Source: Fibrella forsythiae (GTDB lineage Bacteria; Bacteroidota; Bacteroidia; Cytophagales; Spirosomataceae). From it: a stretch of DNA of 64,000 bases. The stretch's first letter is position 1. Every line of letters starts with the position of its first letter. The position numbers and the translations under genes are program-made. Under the pieces are notes generated by a model that had not been told where the DNA came from, searched no databases, and saw nothing but the letters and a program-made list of their open reading frames with translations. Below, one piece after another: positions 35,197 to 45,223 of the stretch. The stretch is taken from the NCBI RefSeq assembly GCF_017353175.1, contig NZ_JAFMYW010000006.1, forward strand, positions 186,001 to 250,000, in the 5' to 3' direction.

Positions 35197-35228
35197 GATT
35201 TGGGATTTCCGGTCTCGGATTTCGGATG
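35197..35228. repeat. Partial copy of the GGATTTCGGATT-type element
   Basis: About 32 bases built from GATTTGGGATTTCC and CGGATTTCGGATG, resembling one arm of the palindrome at 31721-31808, just after the FG-GAP gene. No pairing second arm is present. It looks like a degenerate or solo copy. Confidence 0.4.
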
Positions 35229-35286
35229 TGTTTAACTACCAATACAATATCACGACATTGATGCGGCAGAGCAAAGCCGACTTAGT

Positions 35287-36618
35287 ATGATCTGTATGAA
35301 TCGATCGTTCCTGCTTATTCTGCTGCTGTGCCGCCTTACTGGTTGGAGCCAGACTACGCAACCGGCCCGACCGGCGGCGGTGGCCTACACACAGGCGCTC
35401 AAGCAACTGACCGACGTGATGGTTACGGATGTGATTGGCCCATGCGCAGCAGCCCGGTACTACGCCTACGCCAATCTGGCCGCCTACGAGTTCATGTACC
35501 GGCAACAGCGCCCGACTGGGTACGTTGCCATGACCGGTCTGCTGCGCAAGTACACCCTTCCGGCCCCGGCAAACCCTGCGTCGGGCGTCGACGCTGCCTT
35601 TGGCGCGCAATATGCGCTGCTGCGTATGGGCGAGGAAATGCTGCCTTCGGGTTACCTGCTCGAAGCCGCTCGCAACCAGCTGATTGCCACCAGCCGCGAA
35701 CAGTATCACCTCAGCAATGACCAGATTGTGACCACACGCGCCGTGGCCGACAGCCTGGTGAAGAAACTTCTGAAATACGCCGCCGCCGATGGGTACGTTA
35801 AAACCAGCGGCTACCTGCGGTTTACTCCCGGCGATAAACCCGGTCAGTGGCAACCCACGCCCCCCGCCTACTCCGAATCGTACGAACCCTACTGGGCAAC
35901 ACTCCGTCCATTTTTGCTGGATAGCGCTGCCCAGTTTCGGCCTGTCAGACCAACGCCATACAGCGAGCAGAAAGAGTCTGCGTTTTACCGGCAGGCAAAG
36001 GAAGTGTACGATACGTGCCGCGTATTATCGGTCAGCCAGCAGCATATCGCCAATTTCTGGGACTGCAACCCGTTCTTCCTCAATCAGAAGGGCCACGTCA
36101 GCTTCGGCACCAAGAAGATTTCGCCCAGTGGCCACTGGATGGGCATCACCAGCCTGGTCAGCGTACAGCAGAACCTGACACTGGCCGAAACCATTCGCTG
36201 GCATACACTGGTTGGGCTGACAATGGCCGATGCCTTCATTTCGTGTTGGGAAGAGAAATACTACAGCAACCGGATTCGGCCCGAAACCTATATCAACCAG
36301 CAAATCGACCGCGCCTGGCGGCCCCTGTTGCAGACACCGCCGTTCCCCGAATACACCAGCGGGCACAGTGTGATGTCGCAGGCGGTGGCCACTGTGCTAA
36401 TGGCCCTGGCGGGAAAGCCAATTGGCTACACCGATACCGTAGAAGTCGAGTTCGGCGTACCAGCGCGGACGTTCCGCTCGTTCAACCATGCCGCCAGCGA
36501 GGCAGCTATTTCGCGGTTATATGGCGGCATTCACTTTCGTGATTCCATTGAGAGCGGCATACAGCAGGGCGAACAGATCGGCCAGTATGTGTTAAAAAAA
36601 ATCGGGCTGCAACCGTAA
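35287..36618 (+). CDS. Vanadium-dependent haloperoxidase/PAP2-type acid phosphatase
   Basis: A 443-residue exported protein (start 35287; ATG at 35296 also possible; signal peptide ending near LTGWSQ). The three vanadate/phosphate-binding blocks are present: K-x6-RP in EEKYYSNRIRPETY, SGHS in FPEYTSGHSVMSQAVATVLM, and SRLYGGIHFRDSIESG. The last block has two rather than three residues between His and Asp. Members either halogenate with vanadate or act as phosphatases; the sequence does not settle which. It lies 93 bases after the FG-GAP/ASPIC gene, a recurring pairing in Bacteroidota. Confidence 0.88.
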   Translation: MICMNRSFLLILLLCRLTGWSQTTQPARPAAVAYTQALKQLTDVMVTDVIGPCAAARYYAYANLAAYEFMYRQQRPTGYVAMTGLLRKYTLPAPANPASGVDAAFGAQYALLRMGEEMLPSGYLLEAARNQLIATSREQYHLSNDQIVTTRAVADSLVKKLLKYAAADGYVKTSGYLRFTPGDKPGQWQPTPPAYSESYEPYWATLRPFLLDSAAQFRPVRPTPYSEQKESAFYRQAKEVYDTCRVLSVSQQHIANFWDCNPFFLNQKGHVSFGTKKISPSGHWMGITSLVSVQQNLTLAETIRWHTLVGLTMADAFISCWEEKYYSNRIRPETYINQQIDRAWRPLLQTPPFPEYTSGHSVMSQAVATVLMALAGKPIGYTDTVEVEFGVPARTFRSFNHAASEAAISRLYGGIHFRDSIESGIQQGEQIGQYVLKKIGLQP

Positions 36619-36845
36619 CATGAACAAACGCATCACCGCAATAAGACAGGTAACGTATTTAACTGCTACACAAGTAACTGGCTGATCAACGATGGTTTTG
36701 TGAAGTAAGAAGCATTTCTGATCATATGCAATGGCCAACATGCCACCTGCTATCGATTGCGGACAACCAACTTTCTAACAAACCCTTCAACCTAACTTGA
36801 ACTTGGCCAGCGCTGAAACGGCTGAAACCAGAGTGACTTGATTTT

Positions 36846-38060
36846 ATGTACGATCTTCCCGCGGTCTCTGTCATTGACACAAAAAAGAACAGGTTAAAGC
36901 GAAACATCATTGCCGAACTGTACCGGTCAGACTCACGGACCATCGCCCAACTGGCCAGTGTTTTACACAGCAGCGTACCGTCGGTCACGGCCCTCATCGA
37001 TGAATTAGCCACCGCAAAGTGGATCTGGGGCATCGGCACCGGCGCGGCGCAAATGGGCCGAAAGCCATCGTTGTATGCACTGAAACCAGACCACTACGTA
37101 ACGGTTGTGCTCGACATTACCATACACGACACCAAGCTGCTGGTTTTCGATTTAACCAATCAGGTAGTGCTGCGCATGGATCTGGCGTTACCATTGGGCG
37201 ATTCCCCCGCGTTTATCAGCGAACTGCAAAAACCGATGCAGCAACTGGCCCAGAAACTGACGGCCATGGAACTGGTTGTCATTGGCGTCGGGGCTACTAT
37301 GCCGGGGTTGGTCAACCCGGAACTGGGCCTTAATTTTACCCATCCCGAACTTAACGAGCCGGGGCAGTCGCTGAATTCACTGGTTGAATCCCTGTTCGAC
37401 GCGCCGCTTTATGTCATCAACGATACAAAGGCCACCCTCTTTGGCGAAAGCAAGTTTGGGTTGGCGCAGGGGAAAAAGCACGTGCTCTCCATCAATATTG
37501 ACTGGGGAATTGGGCTTGGCGTAATGATCAACGGCGACATTTTGCAGGGAACGGCGGGCTTTGCCGGTGAATTAGGTCATATTCAGATCGCAACAGATGG
37601 TGAACTGTGTACCTGCGGGAAAGTGGGGTGTCTGGATACGCTGACATCGGCTTCGGCGCTGATCCGCCGGGCCCGGCTTGGCCTGGCGCAGGGCCAACCG
37701 TCGATGCTCGCCAACGAAGGGTCGTCAGACGCCTTGACCATTGAACTGATCATCGACAAAGCCAACGCCGGCGATGCGTTTTGCATTGATCTGCTGCGAG
37801 ATGCGGGCAGCGAACTGGGCCGTGGACTCGCCATGGCCGTTCATTTGTTCAACCCCGAGCTGATCATCGTAAACGGTGTACTGGCTAAAGCGGCCAATGC
37901 AATTACCTGCCCCATTGAGCAGGCCCTTATTCACCACTGCCTGCCCGACTACCGCAATAATCTGACGATCGAACTGTCGCACCTCGGCGAGATGGCAAAG
38001 CTCTACGGCACCCACGCCTATGTGCTGCAAAGATTGCTCGATCACGAACAGATACCGTAA
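36846..38060 (+). CDS. ROK-family transcriptional regulator (repressor type)
   Basis: A 404-residue protein with an N-terminal winged helix (about 15-75: RNIIAELYRSDSRTIAQLAS, VLHSSVPSVTALIDELATAK). A ROK sugar-binding/kinase-like part follows: VVLDITIHDTKLLVFDL, VIGVGATMPGLVNPE, IDWGIGLGVMINGDILQGTA, AGELGHIQI, and the zinc motif CTCGKVGCLD (Asp where Glu is more common). Such NagC/XylR-like proteins repress sugar genes until a sugar binds. Its gene is first in a co-directional 26-kb degradation cluster, 23 bases before a GH29 gene, so it probably controls that cluster. The 36619-36845 gap holds its likely promoter; no clear TAnnTTTG was found. Confidence 0.9.
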   Translation: MYDLPAVSVIDTKKNRLKRNIIAELYRSDSRTIAQLASVLHSSVPSVTALIDELATAKWIWGIGTGAAQMGRKPSLYALKPDHYVTVVLDITIHDTKLLVFDLTNQVVLRMDLALPLGDSPAFISELQKPMQQLAQKLTAMELVVIGVGATMPGLVNPELGLNFTHPELNEPGQSLNSLVESLFDAPLYVINDTKATLFGESKFGLAQGKKHVLSINIDWGIGLGVMINGDILQGTAGFAGELGHIQIATDGELCTCGKVGCLDTLTSASALIRRARLGLAQGQPSMLANEGSSDALTIELIIDKANAGDAFCIDLLRDAGSELGRGLAMAVHLFNPELIIVNGVLAKAANAITCPIEQALIHHCLPDYRNNLTIELSHLGEMAKLYGTHAYVLQRLLDHEQIP

Positions 38061-38083
38061 AAAAACAGACTACAAAATCACCT

Positions 38084-39514
38084 ATGAAACAAACGTACCT
38101 AAGCCTGGCTACCGCCTTGCTGTTGTCGCTGAACGGGTTCTGCCAGCAGCACTCAGAGCAAAAACACGACAAGTACATCTGGCCTAAAGACGAACTCGTC
38201 AGGCAGAAGCTTGGCCACTGGCAGGATGTAAAGTTTGGCCTGCTCATGCACTGGGGTACGTATAGCGAGCGGGGCATTGTAGAATCGTGGTCGCTCTGTC
38301 CGGAAGATGAGGGCTGGTGTGAACGCAAAGGCCCCACCGCCGACAACTGGTACGAGTATAAAAAAGGCTACGAAGCCCTACAGACCACGTTTAACCCGGT
38401 CAAATTCAATCCTGACCGGTGGGCCGACGCCGCCCAGAAAGCCGGGATGAAGTACGTGATCTTCACCACCAAGCACCACGATGGGTTCTGCATGTTCGAC
38501 ACGAAGCAGACCGACTACAAGATCACCAGCACGAAAACGCCGTTCTCCACCAATCCACGCAGCAACGTCACCAAAGAGATTTTGCAGGCGTTTCGGGGAA
38601 AAGACTTCATGGTTGGTACGTACTTCTCGAAACCCGACTGGCACAACGAACATTACTGGAAACCGTATTTCCCGCCCAAAGACCGAAACGTCAACTACAA
38701 CCCGAAGAAATACCCCGATGAGTGGAGCAAGTTCAAAGACTTCACCTACAACCAGATTCAGGAACTGATGACCGACTACGGCCCGGTGGATATTCTCTGG
38801 CTGGATGGTGGCTGGGTACGTCCCTTCAGCAGCATCGACACCTCTGTTAGCTGGCAGCGCACCATCCCCTTCGATCAGGACATCGACATGGCACGCATTG
38901 CCGAGATGGCGCGGCAAAAACAACCCGGCCTGCTGGTCGTTGACCGCACCGTTTCGGGCGAATTCGAGAATTACGTTACCCCCGAGCAGCAGATTCCCGA
39001 TCACTACATGCCCATTCCCTGGGAAACCTGCATGACCATGGGCGACAGTTGGTCGTATATCCCCAAAGAGAACTTCAAATCGGCGCGTAAGCTGGTGCAA
39101 ACGCTGGTTGACGTGGTGGCAAAAAACGGGAACATGCTCCTGAACATTGCCCCCGGCCCCGACGGCGAATGGCACGAAGAAGCTTACCAGCGCCTGACCC
39201 AAATTGGTAACTGGCTTCAGACCAACGGCGAATCAATCTACAACACGAAGCCGCTGGCCCCATACCGGCAGGAGAAGTGGGCGTTCACCAGCAACGAAAA
39301 AATAACCTACGCCACGTACCTGCCCGCTGATTCCGAAACCCAGTTACCCACCGAAGTTACGCTGCCCGTTCTGCCAACGAAAACGGTAACGATTCTGGGA
39401 AGCAAGCAGCCCTTGAAGTGGAAGAAATCAGGTCATTCCATTATCGTCACCATCCCCGAACCCGTTCGTAGTCAACTGGCAAGTCAACCCGCCTGGGTAT
39501 TTAAAATGAGCTAG
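38084..39514 (+). CDS. GH29 alpha-L-fucosidase (single domain)
   Basis: A 476-residue exported enzyme (signal peptide ending near NGFCQQ). The GH29 barrel shows KFGLLMHWGTYSERG, VIFTTKHHDGFCMFDTKQTD, the nucleophile block VDILWLDGGW (Asp) and GNMLLNIAPGPDGEW. A short C-terminal beta-sandwich follows (about 395-476). It lacks the binding modules of the two larger GH29 proteins in the window and has the WLDGG version of the nucleophile loop, so it belongs to a different subgroup and probably a different linkage. First enzyme after the ROK regulator. Confidence 0.9.
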   Translation: MKQTYLSLATALLLSLNGFCQQHSEQKHDKYIWPKDELVRQKLGHWQDVKFGLLMHWGTYSERGIVESWSLCPEDEGWCERKGPTADNWYEYKKGYEALQTTFNPVKFNPDRWADAAQKAGMKYVIFTTKHHDGFCMFDTKQTDYKITSTKTPFSTNPRSNVTKEILQAFRGKDFMVGTYFSKPDWHNEHYWKPYFPPKDRNVNYNPKKYPDEWSKFKDFTYNQIQELMTDYGPVDILWLDGGWVRPFSSIDTSVSWQRTIPFDQDIDMARIAEMARQKQPGLLVVDRTVSGEFENYVTPEQQIPDHYMPIPWETCMTMGDSWSYIPKENFKSARKLVQTLVDVVAKNGNMLLNIAPGPDGEWHEEAYQRLTQIGNWLQTNGESIYNTKPLAPYRQEKWAFTSNEKITYATYLPADSETQLPTEVTLPVLPTKTVTILGSKQPLKWKKSGHSIIVTIPEPVRSQLASQPAWVFKMS

Positions 39515-39623
39515 GTTGTGACAGCTGGCTGGTACTGCGCGCGTCTGGTTGCATTCGCGCGGCCACACACACTTCACCACTACACTATCCAGAATTTCTC
39601 ACATCGGTTTCTCCACCCACTGA

Positions 39624-41900
39624 ATGCGCTTACTCCTCGTCTTTTCTTTTTTTGTGTCAACCTTACTGCTACACCCGTTCAGCAGCATTGGTCAGGCCCC
39701 AAAAAACAGCAACGTCTCTCCGGGGCTCACCCGCTACGTTGATCCGTTTATTGGTACAGGTTTTCATGGGCACGTGTTCATGGGGGCCAGCGTGCCCTTC
39801 GGGGCAGTACAGCTTGGCCCAACGCAAATGTCACAGGGTTGGGACTGGTGTTCAGGCTATCATTATTCCGACTCGCTCATTATCGGCTTCTCGCATACCC
39901 ACCTCAACGGAACGGGCATTGGCGATCTGGGCGATGTGCTGATCATGCCCACAACCGGCCCGATCAAGCTGACCAAAGGCACAACCAAAGACAGTGAAAG
40001 CGGCTATGCCTCCCGGTTTTCGCACGCCAACGAAACAGCCCGACCCGGTTACTACGCCGTTCATCTGCAACGGTATAACATCGACGTTGCCCTGACAACA
40101 ACCGAACGAGTTGGCCTGCATCAGTACACTTTTCCGAAGTCGACCGACGCGCACATCCTGCTCGATCTGGGCGAAGGCGTAGGCGACCGCCCAACCGACA
40201 CGTACCTGGAACAACTGAACGATTCGACCCTGGTCGGCTACCGGTTTTCGAAAGGCTGGGCCACCGACCAGCGCCTATACTTCGCCGTTGTTTTCGCCAA
40301 ACCGATCCACAAACTTGACTTATTCTCAGATCAGACAGCGGTAACCGGTTCGTCAGCGAAAGGCGTTCGTGTGAAAGGCGTGGTGAGTTTCAGCACGCAG
40401 GCCGGCGAAAAAGTGCTGCTGAAAGTGGGCATTTCGCCCGTCAGCCCGACCAATGCACTGGCAAATATCCGGGCCGAGTTGCCGCACTGGAACAGGGCGA
40501 AAGTCGTTCGTGATGCCGATGCGGCCTGGAACAGGGAGTTGGGAAAAATCATGGTAAAATCGAACGATAAAAACCGGCTCAAGCTATTCTATACGTCGTT
40601 GTTTCACACGCTCGTTGCGCCGTCGCTGTTCAATGACCACAACGGTGATTATCGCGGGGCCGACAGGCAGGTTCATCCGGCAGCGTCCTTCGCCAATATG
40701 ACCACTTTTTCGCTGTGGGATACCTACCGAAGCGCCCATCCGCTGTTCACGCTAACGCAGCCACGCCGGGTCTCCGACATGGTCAATTCGATGCTGGCGA
40801 TTTATGACCAGCAGGGAAAACTGCCCGTCTGGCATCTGGTTGGCAACGAAACCAACACTATGCCCGGCAACAGCGCCATGCCCGTCATTGCCGATGCCTG
40901 TTTGAAAGGAATCACCGGATTTGACATAAACCGCGCCTTCAACGCCATGAAACAAAGCGCTATGCTCGACGAGCGGGGCCTGAACTTTGTCAAGAAACAA
41001 GGTTATATCCCCGCCGATAGCCTGGTAGAGAGTGTAGCCCGTGGTCTGGAATACGCCATCGACGACTGGGCCATTGCGCAGGTCGCCAAAAAGCTGGGCA
41101 AGGCCGATGAGTATGCCTATTTCAGCAAAAGGGCTAAAGCCTATCACTATTATTTCGACCCATCAACCCGCTTCATGCGTGGGCGCGTGTCGGAAGGCGA
41201 ACGTCGCACGCCATTCAGCCCGCTGGTGTCGCGGCACATGAAAGACGATTTTGCCGAAGGGAATGCCTGGCAATATACCTGGCTGGTGCCGCAGGACGTA
41301 GAAGGGCTGATCGGTCTGTTCAAAGGCGAGAAAGCATTCACGCAGAAACTCGATTCGCTGTTTATCATCAGGGGCGATATGGGCGCCGAGGCTTCGAACG
41401 ATATTACGGGGCTCATTGGCCAGTATGCTCACGGCAACGAGCCAAGCCATCATATCACGTACCTGTATGGCTACGTAGGCCAACCCTGGAAAACCGCCGA
41501 CAAGGTTCGTTACATTCTGGATAGCCTGTACACACCCCGGCCCGATGGGTTAAGCGGTAACGAAGATGTGGGTCAGATGTCGGCCTGGTACGTGCTGTCG
41601 GCGCTGGGATTTTACCCGGTCAATCCCACCAACGGTGCGTATGTGTTTGGCAGCCCTGTATTCGACGAAGCAACCCTCAAGCTGGAAAATGGCCAGTCTT
41701 TCCGAGTAAAAACGGTCAATAACAAGGCGACCAATCGTTACATCAAACGCATGACCCTGAATGGAAAGCCGTACAGCAAGGCGTATCTCCTCCACCAAAC
41801 TATTCTGAACGGCGGCGAACTGGTCATCGAGATGTCGAACGTACCCGGTACAGAATGGGGTGTTCACGAGCCAGACCGTGCCCGATCGGTGTTACCCTGA
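39624..41900 (+). CDS. GH92 exo-alpha-mannosidase
   Basis: A 758-residue exported enzyme with full GH92 architecture: an N-terminal beta-sandwich (RYVDPFIGTGFHGHVFMGAS, VPFGAVQLGPTQMS, GFSHTHLNGTGIGDLGDVL) and an (alpha/alpha)6 domain with TTFSLWDTYRSAHPLFTL. The calcium/catalytic blocks are EGNAWQYTWLVPQD and GNEDVGQMSAWYVLSALGFY. Family members are Ca-dependent mannosidases acting on alpha-1,2/1,3/1,6 links of N-glycans or yeast mannan. The gene is closed by a perfect hairpin at 41921-41974. Its target differs from the xylan-type targets downstream, so the cluster may serve more than one glycan. Confidence 0.92.
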   Translation: MRLLLVFSFFVSTLLLHPFSSIGQAPKNSNVSPGLTRYVDPFIGTGFHGHVFMGASVPFGAVQLGPTQMSQGWDWCSGYHYSDSLIIGFSHTHLNGTGIGDLGDVLIMPTTGPIKLTKGTTKDSESGYASRFSHANETARPGYYAVHLQRYNIDVALTTTERVGLHQYTFPKSTDAHILLDLGEGVGDRPTDTYLEQLNDSTLVGYRFSKGWATDQRLYFAVVFAKPIHKLDLFSDQTAVTGSSAKGVRVKGVVSFSTQAGEKVLLKVGISPVSPTNALANIRAELPHWNRAKVVRDADAAWNRELGKIMVKSNDKNRLKLFYTSLFHTLVAPSLFNDHNGDYRGADRQVHPAASFANMTTFSLWDTYRSAHPLFTLTQPRRVSDMVNSMLAIYDQQGKLPVWHLVGNETNTMPGNSAMPVIADACLKGITGFDINRAFNAMKQSAMLDERGLNFVKKQGYIPADSLVESVARGLEYAIDDWAIAQVAKKLGKADEYAYFSKRAKAYHYYFDPSTRFMRGRVSEGERRTPFSPLVSRHMKDDFAEGNAWQYTWLVPQDVEGLIGLFKGEKAFTQKLDSLFIIRGDMGAEASNDITGLIGQYAHGNEPSHHITYLYGYVGQPWKTADKVRYILDSLYTPRPDGLSGNEDVGQMSAWYVLSALGFYPVNPTNGAYVFGSPVFDEATLKLENGQSFRVKTVNNKATNRYIKRMTLNGKPYSKAYLLHQTILNGGELVIEMSNVPGTEWGVHEPDRARSVLP

Positions 41901-41920
41901 AGTTCGAAGTTACCTAAACA

Positions 41921-41974
41921 ACCCGTTCGAACGTACCTGTGCTGAGCAGGCAGCACAGGTACGTTCGAACGGGT
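41921..41974 (+). terminator. Perfect 24-bp hairpin containing an inverted pair of the AACGTACCTG word
   Basis: The arms 41921-41944 and 41951-41974 are perfectly complementary over 24 bases with a 6-base loop (AGCAGG), followed by CTTCCTATTT. Each arm contains one copy of the dispersed 10-mer (41930-41939 and 41956-41965). Placement 20 bases after the GH92 stop indicates a transcription terminator for the ROK-GH29-GH92 segment. Confidence 0.85.
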
Positions 41975-42720
41975 CTTCCTATTTGCGTAACTGATTTCCT
42001 TCAATGTACCTGATCAAATTTTTTGAAAACATCGGTAACTGATGAATCAACAACCTCTCCGGGCACTACGCCCTGCAAGGGGGAGTAATTTATTAGCACA
42101 GAAGTCCACCTTGCACCGGTCATTTAGGTTAAAATAACACACTTTCCTGATAATTTCATAGTTAATAGTGATTTAGAAATACTTGTACTTTGTAGCATCT
42201 GCCCGTTAGTAGCATAGACTGACCCGTCAAATTTTTTGGGCCAACTGCACTGTCATGGCAAATCGATGATTATCGGCAAAACCAGTAGGGTAATCCAAAA
42301 TGTAGCGGCAACGGCCATAACAATGTCAAGCCGACGGTATACCCATTGACAATAGCCGGAAATTAGTTGGTTGTGTGGACCTGGCCGTCTAAAATCATTG
42401 GTGGGGGTGCGTTAGCGGAGGCGCCCCCGATAGTAAAGATTCCCGTGTGGTTGTACCAATTTCTCAGACACAAACAGACCGTACAACTGAAGGGCCTTCA
42501 ATTACCCAAAACACTGGTTATCAACAAAACGCAGACGAGATTCATCGTGCAATTTTAGTTTATGGATAGCATGCGTTAGTGCCAGAAACATACCCAGACT
42601 GTCCCGATTCAGAATGGCAGATACCCTTTATGTATGCTAAAAATAGTGAAAGGGCCAGCCGGTTTTTCGGAATACCGACCTGCTCTAGTATATGATCTAT
42701 TCTCCTCTACTTCATTGTCA
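41975..42720. other. Intergenic region before the GH95 gene
   Basis: About 745 bases with no supported gene. It contains CTTGTACTTTGTAGC near 42184, close to but one base short of a TAnnTTTG promoter, and a GC-rich hairpin near 42404-42430 (GGGGGTGC with GCGCCCCC). A short open frame at 42367-42558 has no recognisable protein features. It probably carries the promoter of the second half of the cluster and perhaps remnants of lost genes. Confidence 0.5.
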
Positions 42721-45180
42721 ATGAAACTCCTTTACTGCTGTTTGTTCACCGTTATAACCACGACTGTTTTTTCACAAGACAAGCCGAGCCTGAAACTATG
42801 GTACAACACACCTTCTGAACAGACTTGGGAAAATGCCTTGCCGATTGGGAATGGTCGGCTGGGGGCCATGGTGTATGGCAACGTACCCAGAGAAACAATT
42901 CAGTTGAACGAACACACCGTTTGGAGTGGAGGTCCAAACCGCAATGATAACCCTGCTGCCCTGGCTGCCTTACCTGAGGTACGCCGGCTGATCTTCGACG
43001 GTAAACAGAAAGAAGCGGAGCAACTGGCCAACAAAGCGATGATCACCAAAAAGTCGCATGGACAGATGTTCCAGCCAGTTGGTAACCTCAACCTTACCTT
43101 CGACGGACACGAAAACTTCACCAATTATTACCGGGAACTGGACATTGAGCGGGCCGTTGCCAAAACATCGTATACGGTTGGCGGGGTGACATACACCCGC
43201 GAAGTACTGGCCTCATTTCCTGATCAGGTCATTGTGATGCACTTAACCAGCAGCAAGCGGGGAAGTCTGACGTTTTCCGCTTCATATTCCACCCAGCACA
43301 CTAAATCAGCGATTAAAACAACCACAGCCAATGAACTGACTATTGCCGGTACTACCTCCGATCAGGACGGAGTGAAAGGGATGGTCCGATTCAAAGGCAT
43401 TACCCGGCTCAAAACGGATGGGGGTTCGGTGGTTGCCAGTGACACCGCACTGACGGTGAAAGGCGCAACGTCTGCCACGATCTACATCTCCATTGCCACC
43501 AACTTTGTCAACTACAAAGACATCAGCGGAGATGAAAATGCCCGGGCAGCAACGTACCTGACAAACGCGTACCCCAAATCATTTGCATCCATCCTGACAC
43601 CACACATTGCCGCCTACCAACGGTATTTCAACCGGGTCAGGTTCGACCTGGGATCAACGGAAGCGGCAAAGCTGCCAACCGACCAACGGCTAACGAATTT
43701 CCGGAACGTCAACGATCCACAGTTAGTTACGCTCTACTATCAGTATGGCCGCTATCTGCTGATTTCATCGTCGCAACCGAATGGGCAGCCGGCTAACCTG
43801 CAGGGTATCTGGAACAACAAAATGCGGCCACCCTGGGATAGCAAGTACACCATCAACATCAACGCCCAGATGAATTACTGGCCCGCCGAAAAAACCAATC
43901 TGGCCGAGTTGCACGAGCCGTTTTTGCGGATGGTACGCGACATGTCGGAGACCGGGCAGGAAACGGCGCGGGTGATGTATGGTGCCCGTGGCTGGATGGC
44001 CCACCACAACACCGATATCTGGCGCGCTACGGGAGCCATCGACGGGGCCCTCTGGGGCATGTGGGTAGCCGGTGGCGGCTGGACCAGCCAGCACCTGTGG
44101 GAGCATTACCAGTACAGTGGCGACAAAAAATTTCTGGCCTCGGCCTATCCCATTCTGAAAGGAGCCGCCACCTTTTATGTCGATTACCTGGTTGAACATC
44201 CCAAATACCACTGGCTGGTAGTAACGCCGGGTACATCGCCCGAAAACGCGCCCAGCGCCCACGGCGGTTCATCGCTGGATGCAGGCACGACAATGGATAA
44301 CCAGATTGCATTCGACGTATTCACGACAACCATCCGGGCGGCCGAATTGCTGAAACAGGATGCCGCTTTTGTCGATACGCTCAAGCAGATGCGTAGCAAA
44401 TTACCGCCTATGCATATCGGGCAGCATGGTCAGTTGCAGGAGTGGCTGGAAGACATCGACGACCCAAACGACAAACATCGCCACATTTCACACCTGTATG
44501 GCCTGTTCCCGTCTAACCAGCTTTCGCCTTACCGGACCCCTGCGTTGTATAGTGCAGCCAAAACATCCCTTATTCACCGGGGCGACGTGTCGACCGGCTG
44601 GAGCATGGGCTGGAAAGTGAACTGGTGGGCGCGTTTGCAGGACGGCAATCATGCCTACTCGCTCATTCAGAACCAGTTGACTCCACTGGGCGCCACCAAA
44701 GAGGGCGGAGGTACGTACAACAATCTGTTCGATGCCCACCCGCCGTTTCAGATCGATGGAAACTTCGGCTGTACGTCGGGCATCACCGAAATGCTCATGC
44801 AAAGCGCCGATGGTGCCATTCATCTGTTGCCCGCCCTGCCCGATGTGTGGCCTACCGGCAGCATTGGCGGTTTGCGGGCCATCGGTGGGTTCGACGTGGT
44901 GAACATGGCCTGGAACGGCGGAAAGCTAACGAAAGTCACCATCCGGTCGAACCTTGGCGGCAACCTGCGGCTGCGCGTAACCAACGCACTGAAAGTGGGT
45001 AAAGGCGTAACCTTGAAACAGGCATCCGGCCAAAACCCCAATCCGTTCTACGTAACCGAAAATACGCCTACTCCGATTATATCCACAAAAGCCAACATGA
45101 CGCCACCAGCGTTGAAAGAAACTCTGCTTTACGACGTACCTACCCAACCTGGTCAGATTTATACGCTGCTGGCACAGTAA
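42721..45180 (+). CDS. GH95 alpha-L-fucosidase/galactosidase
   Basis: An 819-residue exported enzyme starting [21 protein letters not shown]95 marks are [57 protein letters not shown] (the Asn pair used for catalysis in the family), [13 protein letters not shown] (Glu) and [17 protein letters not shown] (Asp). Members remove alpha-1,2-fucose or alpha-L-galactose from xyloglucan, pectin or host glycans. I used the ATG at 42721, which opens the signal peptide; the longer frame from 42634 adds a non-signal leader. It starts the second block of the cluster. Confidence 0.92.
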   Translation: MKLLYCCLFTVITTTVFSQDKPSLKLWYNTPSEQTWENALPIGNGRLGAMVYGNVPRETIQLNEHTVWSGGPNRNDNPAALAALPEVRRLIFDGKQKEAEQLANKAMITKKSHGQMFQPVGNLNLTFDGHENFTNYYRELDIERAVAKTSYTVGGVTYTREVLASFPDQVIVMHLTSSKRGSLTFSASYSTQHTKSAIKTTTANELTIAGTTSDQDGVKGMVRFKGITRLKTDGGSVVASDTALTVKGATSATIYISIATNFVNYKDISGDENARAATYLTNAYPKSFASILTPHIAAYQRYFNRVRFDLGSTEAAKLPTDQRLTNFRNVNDPQLVTLYYQYGRYLLISSSQPNGQPANLQGIWNNKMRPPWDSKYTININAQMNYWPAEKTNLAELHEPFLRMVRDMSETGQETARVMYGARGWMAHHNTDIWRATGAIDGALWGMWVAGGGWTSQHLWEHYQYSGDKKFLASAYPILKGAATFYVDYLVEHPKYHWLVVTPGTSPENAPSAHGGSSLDAGTTMDNQIAFDVFTTTIRAAELLKQDAAFVDTLKQMRSKLPPMHIGQHGQLQEWLEDIDDPNDKHRHISHLYGLFPSNQLSPYRTPALYSAAKTSLIHRGDVSTGWSMGWKVNWWARLQDGNHAYSLIQNQLTPLGATKEGGGTYNNLFDAHPPFQIDGNFGCTSGITEMLMQSADGAIHLLPALPDVWPTGSIGGLRAIGGFDVVNMAWNGGKLTKVTIRSNLGGNLRLRVTNALKVGKGVTLKQASGQNPNPFYVTENTPTPIISTKANMTPPALKETLLYDVPTQPGQIYTLLAQ

Positions 45181-45223
45181 CTCAACCTCTTTTTTAAAAG
45201 CTACTAATCAGCTTATTACGCGA

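Noticed and set aside
42367-42558. A 63-residue open frame before the GH95 gene
   Set aside because: No recognisable domain, no plausible start context, and partly made of a GC-rich hairpin.
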